The translations under genes and the position numbers were made by a program. From Nyssa sinensis (lineage: Eukaryota > Streptophyta > Magnoliopsida > Cornales > Nyssaceae), in contig CM018032.1 in the NCBI GenBank assembly GCA_008638375.1, positions 62,001 to 126,000 of the forward strand: a stretch of 64,000 nt of DNA. The letters are read 5' to 3'. Below are positions 27,601-42,600 of the stretch, piece by piece (position 1 is the first letter of the stretch; every line of letters begins with the position of its first letter). The notes beneath the pieces are model-generated. The model was given only the letters and a program-made list of their open reading frames with translations. It was not told where the DNA came from and searched no databases.

Positions 27601-30600
27601 CCGACCCCGAAACCTCTCAAAAGACCCCGTTCCACTTTGTTGAAAGATTGATATACATTATTGGCCCATTCTCAAACAGCTTAAGCTTTTGAAGCAATTA
27701 GTTGCTTAATATGATATCAAAATCTTGGTTACAGAAGAACTTGGGTTCAAGTCTCTCCATTTGCATTCACTCCCCGTTCATATTTTCACTCTATTTTGCT
27801 TCGTTTTTTGCTTCTCTATGTGCAAGTCCAAGGTCGCACATGAGGGGGAAGATTCAAAACTTGATATACATTGTTGGCATTTCCTAACAGTTTCAGGATT
27901 TTGGAGCAATTAATCACTTAACGCATTGCTCCTTCTAATAGAAGACTCAAAGTGGTTGATGCAGGGCGGCCAGCAGCTTTCCCGGTTTTCAATAATCGGT
28001 GATGATCGATGATGGGAATTTTAGGCTGGAAGAGTTATCCAGTCCAACCGGGTCTATCGAAGGACTGCCGGCTCCCGACCACTTGACTGGGGTAAGAGTT
28101 TTCTTTTGCCTAAATTTTCCATGGTCTCTCTCTTTTTTGAATTGACACAAGATGTTTGGGAATTCAGGTGGCCTGGACCATTTATGAGGAGGCCTATGTC
28201 TACATCACGGCCTGAAGCATAAGGTTTCCCATTACCAAGAAAAACAAAATAAGGAAGATAGGATTTCCCTATCTCGAAACCTTAGAATTCTTGAAGAAGC
28301 CAATTGAAGAGCCATCCAAAAAACATGACTGATGATACATGCATCTATATCCACTTCCTCCATCGATCCCCAAACCCCCATCCTTTCTGGCATAGACAAA
28401 AGGAACCGCCAAGTCAACATGAAAATGTAAACTTACAACCAATCTAATCTCATGGCTCTTCCTCTTAGAGTCAACATGCATTAGCGACTAAAACTACATC
28501 AAAGTTTTTCCTTCCCCCAACAAAGGCATTTTGAGAAGTTGACACCACACTTCCCACCACACCCTTCAAGGAGAAAGATAAAGACCTTTGCCCGCAGTTT
28601 GTAGACACTACTTACTAAGCTGATTTGCCTAAAATCTTTAATACCCACAAATCCTTTTTCAGCACCAGAGCAACAAAGGTAAGCATCAAAACTCCTTTCA
28701 AATGATCCATGCTCATAAAAATAATCAAATTGCCATAATCTCCTTCACCACCAACATTGCTAAAAGAAAGCCATGGAGAAACCTTATTCCCATCAAAAGA
28801 ATTTAAGACCTCAACCACCTCCCTAGAGAAAGATATCCGATTACAGCTTTCGAATACAATCTCTCATAAAAATGGGAAATTCCTTGCTTGTATTATTACA
28901 AGGTCCAATAAAGAAGTGCATTTTCTTAGGAGTTGTAGGTGGTGGTATGTATTTAGAGGAAGCAAACATAGCAACAAAGAATGGCAAGCAAGCAACAAAT
29001 GGTTAAGATTTTGATACGTGTGTAAAAGTGGATAAAGATAAAAAGATACTAAATAGCATACCATGTGGCAATGATTCCTTGACTATAGATAGCACTTCCT
29101 CAAGAAAATATTTACACTGCAAAGAACTTTTTCGATAGAATTCACATTCTTCATTGACATTAGGGGCATTCTCTATACAAACTTTAACAGCCTACAAAAC
29201 AAAAAAATTATATGGATATCAAAATCAAAATCAAAATGAACACCGAAAATATTTTGATACTAATGGAGCCCAAGAGAGACAACAAATTATTGAATCAAGA
29301 AATATTAGGGTGTGTCATAAACAAAGAAGGAAAACATCAATATAGGTAAAAAGTAAACCACAAGGACAAACCTAGCAAATATTTTGAAATGTAGGCTACT
29401 TAAGCTTGGCTTGCCAAAGGCTTGCTCAAGCTAATTCAAAAAGCCAGCCAAGATGAGCTTGACCTTGAAACTTACACTTGTTACTTAATTGACCGAGTTC
29501 TTGGCTCAATTAACTGAAAACTCAGCTCGGAAAGCTCATGGTACCAATAGGATTTTAATCACCTTAACTTGCATGGGTACATCATATAGGGTATTATGTA
29601 ATCATACATACTTTCAATGCCATTTTCATGTTTCTTAAGCCTTATATTTGAAGATGAAAGCACTCATGATACCCATAACTAATAGATGTTATCTCAAAGA
29701 TGCTAAAACTTTTCTACCATCCTTTTTATATTTGTAAGTTGTAAAATATTCCCCCTTATTTTGTTTTAACCAATCATAATATTTTTTTGATAAATTTAAC
29801 CAATCATAACACGATAACTAGCCAAGACAATTCATTTCCCATAGATTATTTGAGACAAAGAAGCCAGCCAAGCAGCTCATCCTTTCAAGTGAGCCAAGTT
29901 CGAGCATTACTCCCCATAGTTTATCCTAGCTCGAGAACACCTTCGTGTTAGCCGAGCTGAGACTGATCACAGTGGTACTCAGCTCAGCTCAACTGATTTA
30001 CACCTTAACTGAAATGCCTTTAAACAAGAGTTTGGAGTCCCTATGCTAAGAACCTATTGCAGGGGGATATTCAGATGCTTTTCAGTATGGTAAGTGATTA
30101 TAAAAAGAATATAAAGAATACAACCATAGGCAATTGTGAAAATGAGCTCATTCTCGTAAATGATACTCTCTCTGTCCCAATTTAAGAGTCCATTATTCCT
30201 TTTTGGGATGTCTCAAAATATAAGTCTAGTTTGAAAGGTCAATGCAAACAATATTGTAGAAATTTCAGATTACCCTTTTTCATTAATTTGATGTGAATGT
30301 AATAACCAATGCAAAAGGAGAATTTTTTTTTTTAAATTGATACTTTTCACTCAAGTGTGAAAGCATTAAATGCATGTCCTCTTAGAATGTTGGTTTCCGA
30401 AAAGGAACTCTTAATTTCAGACAGGGAGTAATAAGAAACGTCAATTTTGTTTTTCTCTGATTAGTGTATGTTATCATCATATAGATATTATATCTCTACT
30501 TAATTGTAACTATTATGTATAGGCAAGTTGTGCATTTCTACATATTTCCCTTGTTAAACAGATATTATATGTAAAACTAAAAAATAGTAAAATATGTGGG

Positions 30601-33600
30601 TACAATGATTCATTTTTCATCCTTTTCTTTCACTTACATTACTTCTTTCGAATTCTGAAGTTAATGCATATGTAATCATACCTCATAAGCACATATGAGG
30701 CCAAGATCATCAAGGCAATACAAAATCTTTGCATGGTCATTGGACAACCGCTTTCTCAGTATTTTATATTTACCATCCATGTCTCTGTAGTGACTTGGCA
30801 GAGACCCTTGCAGCTCAAGCAACAGAGCATCGAACTGTTTGTGCAAAAAAAAAAATGCATCACTGCAAGCTTTCTACACTAACAAAGCAGTACAATATGT
30901 ATATGATATCATGTGCACATAGACATACACACATGCATATATATATATATATATATATATATTCACACATACATACATACATATTTACTAATACACACAA
31001 GCACATATATTATGCGTGTGAAGTTACCTTTGCACAATGTGTGTGTGTGTGTACATATTTAGTAATACCTTTGTCCATGAAGATTCTAACTTTGCTTTCA
31101 AATCCAAACTAAAGGTCATGACAGGGTCATAAAATCTACAAATTTCTTTGGCAGAGGGGATGATTTCTTCCAGCTCCATCCTATCCTCAATCGTATAAAT
31201 CTGCATTAGCCCAAAACAAATGTTTGTGCATAAAAAACTGTGTGATACCCATGTCAACTTTTTAATTATATCTCTAAATATTAATTATAACAGAAATTAC
31301 AAATGTATAAGCTACCTGGGAATCCAAGAGGCTTTCAAGTTCTGATATTTGCTCCTCACAGTCGACAATTGATGAGACACCTGATGTCCAAACTCCAAAG
31401 GCATATTAAAACATGCATAAAATAATCTATTATATACCATATAAAAATTAAAAAATAAAGTAAGACACACAAAGCCACTTTTGTTTCATTTGGGACTCGA
31501 ATCAAGGAGCTCCTCTTTGGGAGGTGGAAGAGATACCACTCAAGCTAATGCTTGGTGATATGAAATTTATAAAAAAAAAAAAACAAAACAAAAAACAATG
31601 AATCACTAAAAATATTGTAATAAAAAAATTTGAATTTGGAAAATTTAAAAGAGAAGGAAGCAAACTAATCAAACATCAAGTGACCTTTTGTTAGTAGGAG
31701 TATGATAGAATATTCCAGGAAGGGTACTTTTATACATTCAATTATTTCAATATTATACATATATTAAGTGTCGAGAGAGAATTTAAGTTCACTCAAAATT
31801 TAAAGAATATTCTCTCCCTTCTTTCTCCCTTTTATATACTAAAATCATATCAATACATATTCAAACTTGGTATCAAAGCAATCAATTGAAGTCCAAAGGA
31901 CCAAAGGCCATCTAACAGTTGGGAAAGGAAAGGAAAGGAATTATTCGCAATGCTTGTGAACTTGTCAAGAACAAACGACATTCTTATTCTAATTTTGATT
32001 TTTTTTTTTTTGAGAAGTAATAATAATATATAATAAGAAGTTATTGGGTTGCACCCATTTACAACCAACAGTATACATCTACAATCTCATAGTGTTCAAA
32101 AAGGAGACAATTATCTATGTGCAAGTCCGTATATTTAAATGTTGTGAAATTAGATGCAAACTCTTTTACCTCTTGTTAGTGTACGCAGAAAATATATAAA
32201 TTTGGATTACAAAGGATGAGAAATAAATGAAAATACTAGGGCAACGAAACAACCAGAAAAATCACAGAACCTAAGGATAACATGGTTCACCGAATAATAA
32301 GGCTACCAACGTGAGCAAAGACAACTGATAAACTTAATCAGTTTTAGAAATTACTAGTATATAGAATCCCACCCCACCCAAGTGGTCGGAGTCATGGGTG
32401 GACTGATTCTGTGGACAATGAAGCAAGGAGTCTAGCTATGGCGAGCTGCTCGGAGTGGGATGAGGAGCCAGTACTTTGCACTCCTTTGGCAGTGGTGACA
32501 CCAGAGAGGCAGCAGGGTTGCGATGGCTCGGTATTATCTTCAGAAGGGACTTGCCAACAAAAGAATTGAAGGAGATGAGAACAGTCGAGGAGTCTGATTG
32601 GGATACTAAGAAAATCAAAGGGGTTAGTGAATACCTGGGTGTGTCCTGCAAGGAATATGAGGATAGGCTCATGCTATTTGTCGAAGGTATTTTAGAGAAT
32701 GAAAAAAATGTATTCTTCTCTCTAGGAGGTCAAGATTTATAGTCACAGCTTACAAGTAAATAAGGAAACTATCCTAAATTAGTTCCTACAATCAATCAAT
32801 CTAAATACCTAAATTAGCTCAATCTAATGCCTAAATTAAGTTACAAATTAAGCTCAATCTAATGCATAAATTAAGCTACAAATTCAGTAAATATTGACAA
32901 TCAATATTTACAACACTCCCCTTTAAGCTGGAGAGTATATATTTATAACTCTCAGCTTGCTATAAATAGAGTCGATGGCAGTTTTTGGTAAAGTTTTGAT
33001 GAAGATATCGGCAAGTTGACTACCAGAAAGAACAAAGAGAGTGGTAATTTCCTTGGATTTCACTTTAGATCGAATGACATGACAATCAACTTCAATATGC
33101 TTGGTCCTTTCGTGAAAGACTGGATTGTTGGCAATATGAATCGTCACTTGATTGTCACAATGCATAGGTGTTGGACCACGTACTAGAACATTAAATTCTT
33201 GCACAAGTGTTCTTAACCAAGTCAGCCCACAAGTAGTATGTGTCATTGCTTGATACTCTGCCTCAGCACTAGAACGTACCACAACCGACTGCTTCTTGCT
33301 TTTCCAAGTCACTTGATTACCCTCTAAGAAAGTATAATAACCAGTGGTAGATTTGCGATCTGAAAGTTATCCTACCCAATCAGCATCAGTATATCCCTCA
33401 ATCCAAAAATGTCCAGATGATCGATAAAGAAGATCACGTCCTGAGGCATTCTTAAAATATTTCAAGATACAAGTAATTGTATCCATATGAGGAAGTTGAG
33501 AACTAAACTGACTCACAACACTAACTGCACAGGAGATGTCAGGTCAAGTAATGGTTAGGTAAATGAGTTTACCCACGAGTCTTCGATACATCTCTGGATC

Positions 33601-36600
33601 CTCAACTAGATCACCCTCATCTGGCATCAACTTTAGATTGGTCTCCATGGGCATAGCTACAGTTTTGGAGCCAAGAAAACCTGTATCTTTCAAAATATCA
33701 AGAGTGTACTTCCTCTGAGACAAATTTATCCCTACTTTTGATCTTGCGACCTCAATACCAAGGAAATAACAAAGTTTTTTAAGATCTTTGGTGCGAAAGA
33801 TGGAACCAAGATGGCGAATCAATGTTTGGATACCTACCTTACTACTGTCGATGATCACAATATCATCTACGTAGACAACTAGAATCATGATACCTCTTTG
33901 CGTCTTCTTAAAAATACCGAGTGATCAGCTTGGCTTAGAGTCATAACATGAGTAAGAGCATCTCTAGTAGTGACTCAGATTTTTATCCAAATTTAAGTCA
34001 AAATTTGAGTAAAAGTTGAATTTGAGTGTCATGCTCTCCAATAGCCACTTAAATTTGGATCTATGAACAAAAGTGCACTGATTTGGGTCTGGATTTGAGT
34101 AAAACCCTATCTGGGTCTGGGTTTGAGTAACTACTGAAGAAGACTTGTGTGAATTTTGACTCAAATTTAAATTTGAGTAAGGGTTTAAGTCACCACTGGA
34201 GATACTCTAACTACTGCCTTACTAAATTTTTTGAAGGGGTAGAGTTACATCCATGTAGATTGAAAGACAATTTTTTGAAAATTTGATTGTTTGGGGTTGT
34301 AAGTTGTATCCTCCTCATGTAAATATGTTTGTTGAGTTTTTGGGAGGTCCTAGGCTTTAATTTTTGTGCCGCCTCCTTTTTTATACAGGGGTTTGCCTCC
34401 CTCAAGTGCACCTTTAATACAATTATATACATTACCTATGAAAAAAAAAATGCTAGCGGACATCCTATTTGAATTCTGAGCAAGATCATCATTTGATTGT
34501 GGGCAAGAAGAACATGAGAGATATTAAGGCACTTGCGTAAGAAGTATACGGAAGCTATTTTCCATACGTCATTATCTTCCTTGTTTCCCAGTGTCCTTTG
34601 CCATTGGTTGAAGATTGCTACTCCAGTCATACAATAACATAAATTGTCAATGTGTCATATCATATATGAGCATGACCAAATTTATACGAATTGAGTATCC
34701 AGGTTCTAACTTTCCAATGCTGCCCAAGCTTCAATCTTGAAGAAGTGAATTTGGTGCCCTTTTTTAATACAATTGGTTTTACTTATCAAAAAAATATTAA
34801 AGTATACTAGTCAGGTAGGCAGCATCAATAATAAAAGAAAATAAATGCAACTTAAAGACCTATAGGGCAAGACACCCAACCCAATCCCCTAAGATAGAAC
34901 TGGTACATCTTATTAACAATAATTTTTTTTTTAGTACTAACAATAAGTTTATTAAACGGTGCACATTTCAGAAGAGAAAAAAGAAGAAAAAAATAAGTAA
35001 CCTTTTCTAATTACAGGGGATGCTGTCATTCCAAAAATCTTCGGCTTGTTTCTAGATTTGTGGTAAAAATCCTTCACCAAAACAAGATATAATCAGTGGA
35101 TGCTTGATTCTAGTGAAAATAAAAAGTAGATACAAAGGATTTCTTTTGTGTGTGTATGTGGGGGTGGGGGGGAGGAAAAGTGAAACGATGAAGTACAACC
35201 ACAAACTAATTTTACCTTCATTATTTTTGTATAAGGATGGTTACCAGTAGCACGATGGCATTCGTCAATTATCATTAAACATACAATTTCAAGACTGAGG
35301 AATGCCTTCCTCAGGGCATCCAATAAAATCTGGGGTGTCATAACCAGTACCTGTAAAATAAGGAAAAAAATATACGTAGCTAAAACACTATAAACAAGTA
35401 CTAACTTAAAATTTGATAATACCAGGCCCCGTCTAGGATTCTAAGAAAAACTAATTTATATTTTTGTGCATGGTCCATGAAGACTGTTTCTTACATGTCA
35501 AGCCAGTAGGATTGCATCAAGAAATATTCAAATATGGGAAAATTTCACTTAGACTCCTGAGGTTTGGCCTAATTGCATTCAGCCACTCCTTGTTTGACAA
35601 ATACATATTTAGACCCCTGAGTTTTACATTCTACTAAACCCCTACATGGTGTAAGGCTAGAATAGTAAATCAACATATAAAAAATTATTGCGAACTGTGC
35701 ACTGAGGAGACTCATTTTTCTCTTTATTCACTCTCTCATTTCTTTCTCTATTCCCTCTCTTTTCTGTCTCTCCATCTCCATCGCATAGAATTGCAGTTTG
35801 GCAAATGGTGTTGTAAATTTCGGATCTTCCTGCAACGGCCAAATTTGAACACATGGTGTTGGTGAAAAAAGTGTGGTTGAAATTTGGCAAATGGTGTTGT
35901 ACAATTCAGATTGGGAGGTAGAGCATTGGGAAGGGAGATATTTTCTGTTATGCAGGTTGAAGTTATTAGCTGATAATTGTGAATGGGTTTTCACAGGGGC
36001 CTATGGCCCAAATGGTGAGAATGATCGGAATTTGTTCTGAGAAGAAATTGATAGGCATGCTCATGGAGGGGCAATTTTGCGGGTTATTGGACGTGACTTC
36101 AATACTATCAGGTATCCTTATGAGAGGAAGGGTAGAGGGAGGATACGAGAAGCATGAGGAACTTTTCAGCAATTATTAATAGGAGGGGGGCGGTGGATTT
36201 ACCATTGGAAGGGTGCAGATTTACATGGGTAAGTGACAAAAAGGATCCCGCAATGTCCAGATTAGATAGGTTTCTTATTACGGTGGAGTGGGAGAGTAAA
36301 TTCCCTGGCATGATTCAATCTTCTTGTCCTAAACCAGTATCAGATCATAACCCAAATATTGCTGAACAGCGGAGGTTTGAGGTGGGGAAAGTCCCCATTC
36401 CATTTTGAAAACATGTGGCTTCATGACTCAGGTTTCCAGGATAGGGTGGCGGCATGGTGGCAAGGGGACAATATTAGTGAGGTAACACTAGAGAAGGCTT
36501 GAAAGGGGAACTGGGCAAAATTCTTAAACTGTAATAAATTTCATAAAGACAGAAGTTGAGAGCTCTTTGGTTGAAGGTGGGGGATAGAAATAACAAGTTT

Positions 36601-39600
36601 TTGCATCGGGTGGCAAACCAACATAAGAGATGGAACAATATTAGTGAGGTAACAATTGGGGATAGAAAGATAGAAAGTTGCAAGGGGTTGAGGAGGTGAA
36701 GGAAGCGATAATGGAGTTCTATAAGAAGTCCTCGGAAACCAGAGAGTGGAAATTGGGTCTTGATGAGTTGGAGTTTTCTACCATTTTAGAAGTGGAGATG
36801 GACAATCTGGAAAAGCCTTTTGAGGAGACAGAGATAATTGCAGCCATAGTTGTCAAAACGTGTATCAAAAGCCGTATTATATTTTAAAAAATGTGTATCC
36901 TATCGTGTATTGTATCGTGTATCATAGATACATGTAATTTTAACAAAAAAAATACATTTATAAATATATATATATATATATATATAATGTTCAAATGATA
37001 TAAATAACATTTCAATTTACTTGTCATACAAATTAGATATATAAATTATTATTATTTATCCAATAATTAAAAATTAAAGTGGTACCAAACATAGTTGTCT
37101 CATTTTTTAAATATATTGTATCATATTATATATAATGTTATAAAGTAATAAAAATTATATTTCAACTCACTTATAAAAAAACAACTTTAAATTTCATACA
37201 ATACAAGAATCAAAATTTATAAATACTACAAATTTTAAACTAAAATTTAATAATCCATCCAACATAGTTTATCAAGACAAAATCCAAAATTATTTTTTTT
37301 ATAATTCATCTCGTTTTCATCTTAATATCCAATTTCAATGGCATCAATATTATCACCACCATCATCATTAGATGTCAACAAATTTTCACTTTCTTTTTCT
37401 TTTTTAACTTCTTGTATGTACTTACTCCTCATCCATACTTTCTCAAAATACTTACTTTCCTTCTTTTTGTTTGAGAAAACGTCTCTAGGCATTACAAAAA
37501 GGTAATATAAAACCAAATAAACAAAAAGTTTCCTCTATATATAACAAAACAACAAAAAAGAGGTCAAAACAACACCGTTTAACCTAATTGCTTGTATCGC
37601 ATGTATTGTGTGTATTGAAACATATCGTAAGATACGTATTGCGTATCGTAAGATACGGTGCAAAAAGATACAACTGTAAGATACATATCATTTTATGTCT
37701 ATATCAAAACATATCCTAAGATATGTATCGCGTATCGTAAGATACTAACAACTATGATTGCAACCTTGAAATCTTGTGATGAGACTAAAGCGTTGGGCCC
37801 GAATGGATACACGATGGCTTTCTACTAGCATTGCTGGAGGATTATTATGAGGGATGTGATGGCGGTGTTTGCTCAATTCAAAAAGTCATGTACTTTTGAG
37901 AGAAGTTGTAAAGACCCAGAAATTTTTTTCCTGAATTATAAATTATAAAATAATAATACAAAATTTTATTAAGAAATTAAAATTTGTTAAATAAAATAAC
38001 TAAAATGGGCTTGGAAATAAAAAAAGGAAGAAAAGAAACAAGGATGGGCAAAAAGGAAATTTCACATTTTGTCTTGTTTTTGGCTTATAAAGCCAAAATC
38101 CCTACACACCTAAAACACACACTAGAAACACACATTTGCATAAAAGAGAGAAGAGAAAGGGTGAAAGACAAGAAGAAAGGGAAAGCAAGGAAATTGAGAG
38201 ATTCTTCAAGGATTTGGGACATCTTTTGGAAGATTGAAGAAGCACAAACCCTATTCTACCTACAAGCACCAAATGAAGTTAACAATTTTGAAAATTCTAG
38301 CTAAAACCATCAAGAACACATTTGGGGTTTCTACCACTACTTGAAGAATTGAGGTAGGAGATTTCTAAACCTAGGTATAGGACGTGTGTAGGTAGGTTCA
38401 TTGCATGTCTATCTAATCTATTGCCATAGAATTGTGATTTTTTATATTTTTGGGCATATATTGCATGTACCTTGAAAATCTATGAATTAGTTGAATTCTT
38501 ATTATGAAATGAATGGTTTTTATCCTATCTTGATGTTGATATAACTCTCGGTTGATTGCGAAAAGGTTTGATTGGTGAAATCACAAAGAGGGTTTTATAT
38601 GTATTATGCTTGATATTGTAAATGGTATGCAAGGTGTTTGTGAAATTGCTTGAATGAATCCTTGATACAAAATTATGAAAATTTGATAAAGTTACTTGAA
38701 TGCTTAACCCTTATGATGAAAATATGTTGAATTGTGAACACAAACATGAATCATAAGCCCTTGGAAGTGTGAGAATGAACACTTGAAAAATGATGAACAT
38801 GGAGTTAAGATTGGGCACGTCAATTGTGTGATTTTGAGCGTGGTGAGATTGTGCTAACCCAGGGTTTTGATTAGCATTCGGGATGGTGTTTCCCTTCGGC
38901 TTGCAAGCCGTAAACCCGCGCAGGTGGTCATATGTCTCTATCGGGTTAGTAGCCCGTTAAGCACACAAAGCTTTCCGAGGGCCGACTAGGAATATAGTCT
39001 TGGGATTAAGACTTGAGAGATGAAAATGAAAACTTAGAATAATTGAAAGAACTCAAGTGGAATGAAACCTTAAATTTTGGAATAATATACATTGATTTCC
39101 TTGATAATGCTTCTTTGTAATGCTTATATGTTTTAGCACATGAGAACTTGGTTTTTGGTTTGAATTCTTATTGTTGGCAAAGCATGCTTGATGAGCACTT
39201 GGTTGTCACTACACGTGCACAAGCATACACGTGCCACCACATGTTCTTGCGTATGTATAGATTTATTCTACTAGGGTTGTTGAACTGACCCCTACTAGAT
39301 GCAGAGCGGGTAAGGAAACGACCGCGAATTAAAGGACCACTATCACCAAGCTATTTTTGGGAAGATATCATTTTTGTATAGTTGGATAACCATCATGTGA
39401 AGAATGTATTTATGTTCATTTTTTAATAAATCTTGAACATGTATATATTTGAAATAGGTTATGTTGGATAGAAATTGAAGAACCATTGAAATCTCCTTTG
39501 GAAGGACCTTTATTTTGTTCACTTGGACATCATGAAATTTCCGTGTGAAGCTTGTTTACTTGTGTACTTATTTTTGGAAATGAAACATGTAGTTGTAGTT

Positions 39601-42600
39601 TAAATTGTATATAACTAGATGTGAAATGATATTGATATGAGTTTAGTATTTCTACCGAAGGCTGTGTAGAACAGCCCACTTTGAAAGACCATATCTCCTA
39701 CATCCTATGGAATTAGAATCTCATATTTTACAGAATTATAACTCCTTGTCTTAGCTTTCAAATGGTTCAAGACTCGTAATGGAATATGGCATATAAGACT
39801 CGTAATAGCAGGTTTTATAAATTGGGAGATACAGAGCTTTAAACGGGTAGACCTGCTGTGTGAACAGAGCAGTTCAAACTTGCCTTCACTTTTTTATTAA
39901 TAACTTGAGTTATCGGATGTATTTTTGAGTAATTCCAAATCTCACTAAAAGTAGACTCATATTAGAACATTCTCTAAAAAGCTCAAGATATCAGGTCTTA
40001 TGAGTTGAGAGATATGGGGCTTCAAACAGGGCTGAACTGTTTAGTATACAAAAAAGAAATGAACCATAAGTTGTATCCTAAATAAATTTGATTTTTTTTA
40101 TTTTTTTATTTTTGATGCATGGGGCTTTAAGAAACAATGTATAATGGTTAAGTAGTAAATAGTATAATTCATGAAATGAAGATCAAGTAAGGTGAACTTT
40201 AAATATTACTAGATGTACCATAAGGAGTCGATCACAACCTGGGTCTTTGGAGACTTGGGGCGTGACAAAAGTCTTAACGCTTCATTCATCACATTGATTC
40301 CTAAGGAGGAAGTCGAGAATATAAAAGACAACCAACCAATTAGCTTGGTGGGAAGCTTGTACAAGCTTATAGCTAAGGTGCTTGCTTTGAGATTGAGGGA
40401 GGTGATGAGTAGGGTTGTTTCTCTAAGCCAAAATGCCTTTGTAGGGAGTAGGCAAATCTTGGAAGCAACTTTGATGGTGAATGAGTGCATAGATGTGAGG
40501 AGGAAGCAAAAGAAGGCGGGGCTAATTTGTAAGCTAGATATTTAAAAGGAGTATGATCATGTAAATTGGGACTCCTTGCTTTATTTGATGGCAAGAATGG
40601 GGTTTGGAGAGAAATGGGGGAAAATGGATCCAAGCTTACATATGCTCAATCTATTATTCAATGTTGTTTCAATGGAACTCTAGATGGCTTCTTTCGGTCT
40701 TCCAAGGGTTTAAGGCAGGGGGGACCCACTGTCTCCTTTCCTTTTTTTGATTGTTGTGGAGGCTTTGAGCAGGATGGTTGATATGGCTAGATTTGGGGGC
40801 ATGCTAAGGGGTTTTGCTATTGAGGGTGGTGACTAGCGGATGGGTGGAGATTTCCCATCTATTGTTTGCAGATGATACTATTGTTTTTTGTGATGCAAAA
40901 GAAGTCCAGCTTCATGTTTTGGGGTGCATTTTGGTTTGCTTTGAAGCAGTTTCGGGGGCTTGAGAGTGAATCTAAATAAGACTAAAATCATTCTTGTAGG
41001 AGAAGTGAGGAATGCGACTAAGTTGGCTTGGAATTTGGATTGCAAGGTAAGGAGCCTCCCTTATATGTATCTAGGATTGACATTGGGGGACTCTTCCAAA
41101 TCGGCAAGAATTTGGGATGCAGTTGTTGAGAGATTTCACAAAACACTTGCAGGGTGAAAGAGATGGTACATTTCAAAAGGGGGTGAATCACTCTTATCCA
41201 AAGCACTTTGGAGAAGAATCTTTCTACTTACTATATGCCCATCTTTTCTATGTCGGTGTCTGTTCACAAGAAGCTAGAAAAGATCCAGCGGGAGGGGGGG
41301 CAATGAGGAAAGAAAGAAGATTCATCTTATTAGATTGGAACAAAGTTAAAGCTCTAGTGGTTGATGGCGGCTTGGGAATTAAAGATCTCAAGCTTTTAAA
41401 TCAAACATTGTTGGGAAAATGGATATGGCATTTTGCTAAGGAAGACCATGCTTTGTGGATAGAGGTCATTAATTCCAAATATGGGCATGAGGAGGGAGGC
41501 TATTTTCTAGGGATGTAGTGGAGCCATACAGGTGTAGAGTTTGGAAAGAGGATGAGAAGGTCTCATCCTGTGTATCAAGTTCAATATAGGGGATGGGGAG
41601 AGAGTGAATTTTTGGAGGAATCCATGGCATGAGGGTGGGGTGTTGAACGAAAAATTTCCCAACTTTTTTAATATTGCTGAAAACAAGGATGCCTTGGTCA
41701 CAAATTGCATTGAAGAAGTTGGGGGAAAGAAGGTTTACAACTCGAGATTTAGGAGAAACTTCTTTAATTGAATGTTAGGGAGAGGTGAATGGGTTGATGG
41801 CTCTCTTAATAAGGTGATGTTGGTTGGGGTTCCATTGGATGAGATGAAATAGTGTGGAAGTGGTGAAGGAAATTTTACGGTGTGCTCTTTTTATAGGAAA
41901 GTGGTGGGAGAAAAATATATCTCCTTCCCTTGGAAGCTAATTTGGAAGTCTAGAGTGCCCACAGAAGCTACATTTTTTTGCTTGGGAAGCAGTTTGGGGC
42001 ACCATTCTTAAGGAAGATAATCTTAAAAGAAGAGGCTACTATCTTCCAATTCGGCGCCCATTGCGCAAAGAGGAGGAAGAGACGGTAGACCATTTTCTTT
42101 TGCACTTGGATGTTTGCAATTTGTTATTTTCCCTTCTTGGATTTTGTTGGGTCATGCCGGCTAAAGTGATGCATCTTTTTTGGGGGTGGAAATGTCGAAG
42201 AATGATAAAGGAGTTGAGAATTGCATGGAAAATGGCCCCTGTTGCCTTGTTTGGTGTCTTTGGCAGGAGATAAATATAAAGAGTTTTTGATAGAGTGGAA
42301 TTTCCTCCTTGAAAGATGAGAGAAGCTTTTTTGAATACTTTGTATTTTTCTTTTTTTTTGGATTAGGGAAGAATTCCCTATGTATTTAGATAGGCTTACG
42401 GATTTTTGGGGGGCTTTAAGCTATAATTAATGTAAAGTCGGCCCCCTTTCATTTTGTACATCTTGGGGTTGCCTTCCTTGGCCCCCCTATTAATACAAAT
42501 TACATTTACTAATCGGAAAAAAAAAAATTGTTCCCGCAAATGCTCAGCACCACACATTCTCAGATTGTTCAGGCATGAATGGTGGATACAATTAGGTAAC

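Larger units (their letters stand above)
24830..28830 (-). mobile_element. Non-LTR (LINE) retrotransposon, decayed
   Basis: Minus-strand pieces in order: reverse transcriptase N-part at about 28560-28800 ([10 protein letters not shown] after a FERS-like block), C-terminal reverse transcriptase at 26240-26490 ([20 protein letters not shown]), zf-RVT-like segment at 25650-25880 ([15 protein letters not shown]) and the LINE C-terminus at 24835-25105 ([14 protein letters not shown]). Stops and frameshifts are frequent. The hAT MITE 26641-27376 and the TRIM 27638-27925 are inserted in it. It lies in DCL3 intron 9 in the same orientation as the gene. Confidence 0.75.
35945..42527 (+). mobile_element. 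LINE retrotransposon, 5'-truncated, interrupted twice
   Basis: Pieces are about 35945-36844, 37757-37906 and 40268-42527. They give endonuclease ([18 protein letters not shown], near 36220), reverse transcriptase ([42 protein letters not shown] near 40870) and zf-RVT-like C-terminus (42061-42270). The 3' end is TTAATACAAATT, then an A run at 42517-42527. Stops at several places show decay. It is on the opposite strand to DCL3. Confidence 0.85.

Noticed and set aside
30729..31112. 127-codon plus-strand ORF
   Set aside because: It is antisense to DCL3 exons 7 and 8 and is extended by AT and GT microsatellites.
32476..32742. 88-codon plus-strand ORF
   Set aside because: Lies entirely inside a copia LTR and has no recognisable domain.
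35728..35994. ORFs on the minus strand in the MULE-like left arm
   Set aside because: They arise from a CT-rich tract and show no domain.
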